Shown here: positions 11,990 to 13,748 of the stretch, in pieces
Layout of the letters: each line of letters starts with the position of its first letter
Position numbering within the stretch: the first letter of the stretch is position 1
Assembly: GCA_023417265.1 (NCBI GenBank)
Contig: JAEZFY010000027.1
Location: 1-13,748 of the forward strand
Direction of reading: 5' to 3'
From: Actinomycetes bacterium
GTDB lineage: Bacteria > Actinomycetota > Acidimicrobiia > Acidimicrobiales > Ilumatobacteraceae
DNA: 13,748 bases
Translations under genes and position numbers: made by a program
The notes under the pieces: model-generated
Database searches by the model: none
What the model saw: the letters and a program-made list of their open reading frames with translations, nothing else
Told to the model about the DNA's origin: nothing

Positions 11990-13748
11990 ATGGACGGTGA
12001 CGACCGCGGGGCGGACGGCTTTGAGTTCAACCTGACGCGAGTCCTCGAGTCGCTCGACCGCAAGCCGGCGTCGCTCGCCGACTTCAGCGCGCTCGCCGAC
12101 CCGCCCGCCAGCACTCCCGCCGAGCCGGAACCGCTGACGATCACACCGGTCTCCGACGAACCGGCCCCGCTCGCCCCACTACCGACCCGGGTCCCGAGCC
12201 AACGCGCTCGCGGCCAACAGCAGACGCGATCCGCGCCGCGCCCGGCGCGCACGACGACGGAAACGCCCGAACCGGTCGAGCCACTGCCTACACGCACGCC
12301 CGCCGCGGCCGTGGTCGCCGAACGCCCACCGCTGGCGCGGCGCACCGTGTTCGACGACGTCGCCTCCGGCGAAGCTCGCGCGGCGCTGCATCGTGTGCCG
12401 GTCGACACCAACGTCGCCGTCGCCGCGGCCGGCATCCCCGTACTGCCGGCACCGACGCTGCCGCCGCCCGGCCCGACCCCGCCGCCGTCCACCACTGCTT
12501 CCCCGGCCGATCCGATCACGGCGATGCCGACCGCCGCCGACGTGCGCCAGTTCCAGAGCGCCCAGCGTCGGCAAGCGCGCAAGAACCGCGAGGGCCGGGT
12601 GATGGGGCGCGTGGTGCTCGTCTTGATCCTGTTCACCACGGCGATCGCGATGGCGCTCACGGTCGGCCGCGACTATCTCTTCAGCGCCGGCTGGCCCGAC
12701 GAACTGGCTCCGCTCGTCACCGACGTCGAGTCCGCCGCCGGAGCGAGCTTCGCGACGCCGCTGACGCTCGTCGACCAGCCGCCCGCCGAGTACGCGGCGA
12801 CCGCAACGGAGGTCGTGCTCGGCAGCGACCCGGCTGGACGGCTGGCCGTGTGGCGGGCGCTCGGCATCGCCAGCGGTGCGGTCGATCCGGCGGCGCTCGG
12901 CGGCGAGCTGGCGGCGTTCTACCCGGCCGTGTACGACCATGAGGCGAGCACGATCGTGCGCCTCGAGGGCAGTTCGGTCGATCTGCGGGCGATGCTCGCG
13001 GTGGCGCTCGACGAGCAGCTCGCCGGTGGGCGGGACGCCGGATCGCTCGTCATCCTCGGTCCGGTGTCGCCGCTCCCCGCGACGGCTCCCGATCTCGGAT
13101 CGGTCGCGCTCGCGCCGAGCGGGCCGCTGACGCCGCCAGTTGGCGCGATCGCGGCAGCCGAACAGATCGTCGCCGACCCGGCGTTCACCCCGCCGACGCT
13201 GCCCGGCGCGCCCGTCGATCAAGCCGCCGACATCGACCTCGACATCGACCTTGCGTCGCTGGCGCTGCCGTTCGCCTACCAGCGCGCGGCGGCCGAGCAG
13301 AACGCTGCCTTGTTCGCCGAGGGGCACGCCGCGCCCTCCGGCCAGGTCGTTCCCCTCGCACCCGAAGCAGCGCTGCTGCCCGGCGACACGCCGCTCGCCG
13401 CCCCGGCCGCGTTGAGCCTCGACGAGTGGACGCTGGTGTGGCGCAACCGCCTTCCCGCCGAGTCGGTCGACACCCTGCTCGCCGCCACCACCGCCAACTC
13501 GGTGCGCACGTTCGAGCGCGGCGGGAGCACCTGTGTCGGCGCCGTGTTCGAGGCCGGCAACGAGCTGTTCGCGGCCGCGCTCCTCGCCGATCTCGGCCGG
13601 TGGGCCGCCGCCGGCCCCGGCGAAGCTCAGGCAACGGTGAGCCAGGTCGCCCCAACCTACGTCCAGCTCGTGGCCTGCGACCCCGGCGCAGTCCGGCAGC
13701 CGCTCGACCGGGTCGCGGTCGACGCCGTCGTCGCCCGCCGCGCGGCGC
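11990..13748 (+). CDS. Single-pass membrane protein with Pro-rich cytoplasmic region and degenerate metallopeptidase-like outer domain (runs off the window)
   Basis: The frame is open from ATG at 11990 to the window end, 586 codons and no stop, so the gene is partial at its 3' end. Residues about 37-190 are Pro/Ala/Thr-rich and probably disordered. A basic stretch (QRRQARKNREGR) precedes one hydrophobic helix at about 205-226, giving N-in, C-out topology. The outer part contains WRALGIASGAVD, then FYPAVYDHEASTIVRLEG and LRAMLAVALDEQL (332-344). From memory this pattern follows an actinobacterial family with RALGL, a YDPE strand and LRVTLAHELTHAL, but here no HExxH is present. Two cysteines, C515 and C563, could form a disulfide. 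It begins 63 bases after acs; no Shine-Dalgarno sequence or -10 is obvious. The reading frame is sure; the family link is tentative and a catalytic role unlikely. Confidence 0.75.
   Translation, partial: MDGDDRGADGFEFNLTRVLESLDRKPASLADFSALADPPASTPAEPEPLTITPVSDEPAPLAPLPTRVPSQRARGQQQTRSAPRPARTTTETPEPVEPLPTRTPAAAVVAERPPLARRTVFDDVASGEARAALHRVPVDTNVAVAAAGIPVLPAPTLPPPGPTPPPSTTASPADPITAMPTAADVRQFQSAQRRQARKNREGRVMGRVVLVLILFTTAIAMALTVGRDYLFSAGWPDELAPLVTDVESAAGASFATPLTLVDQPPAEYAATATEVVLGSDPAGRLAVWRALGIASGAVDPAALGGELAAFYPAVYDHEASTIVRLEGSSVDLRAMLAVALDEQLAGGRDAGSLVILGPVSPLPATAPDLGSVALAPSGPLTPPVGAIAAAEQIVADPAFTPPTLPGAPVDQAADIDLDIDLASLALPFAYQRAAAEQNAALFAEGHAAPSGQVVPLAPEAALLPGDTPLAAPAALSLDEWTLVWRNRLPAESVDTLLAATTANSVRTFERGGSTCVGAVFEAGNELFAAALLADLGRWAAAGPGEAQATVSQVAPTYVQLVACDPGAVRQPLDRVAVDAVVARRAA

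Noticed and set aside
11668..13327. Two overlapping minus-strand open frames (11668-12660 and 12179-13327)
   Set aside because: Compositionally they are shadows. The plus-strand frame from 11990 has a membrane helix, positive-inside charge and a family-like outer domain, and stays open to the window end.
1..13748. CRISPR array, tRNA, insertion sequence or prophage traces
   Set aside because: No regularly spaced repeats, no tRNA-like cloverleaf with a conserved T-loop, no transposase or integrase motif, and no break in base composition were noticed.

Overview
The window is about 70% GC, densely packed, and uses GTG as well as ATG starts. Several genes have TANNNT -10 elements only 6-8 bases before the start codon, the usual layout of leaderless actinobacterial promoters. 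This, together with an Ada-AlkA fusion followed by a separate Ogt and the style of the ABC-2 proteins and the last membrane protein, suggests a free-living actinobacterium, perhaps of the class Acidimicrobiia. The taxonomic placement is inference. No rRNA, tRNA, CRISPR, insertion sequence, integrase or phage gene was seen. The region reads as ordinary chromosome, and no stretch over 300 bases lacks a gene.

Left arm (27-4728, minus strand): a tightly coupled run, read right to left, of ABC ATPase, ABC-2 permease, second ABC ATPase, second ABC-2 permease, then a sterol desaturase/fatty acid hydroxylase family protein. The four transporter genes overlap by 1-4 bases (GTGA, TGATG and ATGA junctions), so they probably make one exporter or two related ones. 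The hydroxylase follows 19 bases later and may also have its own leaderless promoter.

Middle (4847-9230): divergent from the ABC operon is an alkylation-repair pair on the plus strand, an Ada-AlkA fusion (methyl-phosphotriester sensor, AraC regulator and 3-methyladenine glycosylase) followed by the O6-methylguanine methyltransferase Ogt. They converge on a 202-residue protein of unknown function (minus), with a hairpin between. That gene is divergent from deoC (plus) across 42 bases holding two back-to-back leaderless-type promoters. deoC converges, with a 3-base gap, on a short-chain dehydrogenase (minus).

Right arm (9281-13748): a small 2H-phosphoesterase-like protein (minus) sits upstream of the dehydrogenase gene and is divergent from acetyl-CoA synthetase acs (plus). 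Their 102-base intergenic region holds overlapping, near-palindromic divergent -10 elements and a perfect 11-base inverted repeat. After acs comes a large gene that runs off the window: a Pro-rich cytoplasmic segment, one membrane helix and an outer domain. That domain looks to me like a degenerate relative of an actinobacterial HExxH metallopeptidase-like family whose zinc motif has been lost.

Metabolically, DeoC yields acetaldehyde and glyceraldehyde 3-phosphate and Acs makes acetyl-CoA from acetate, so a link through acetaldehyde oxidation is possible, but the genes are not co-transcribed. I found no clear new defence or biosynthetic system. The most unusual items are the degenerate outer domain at the right end and the symmetric acs promoter region.
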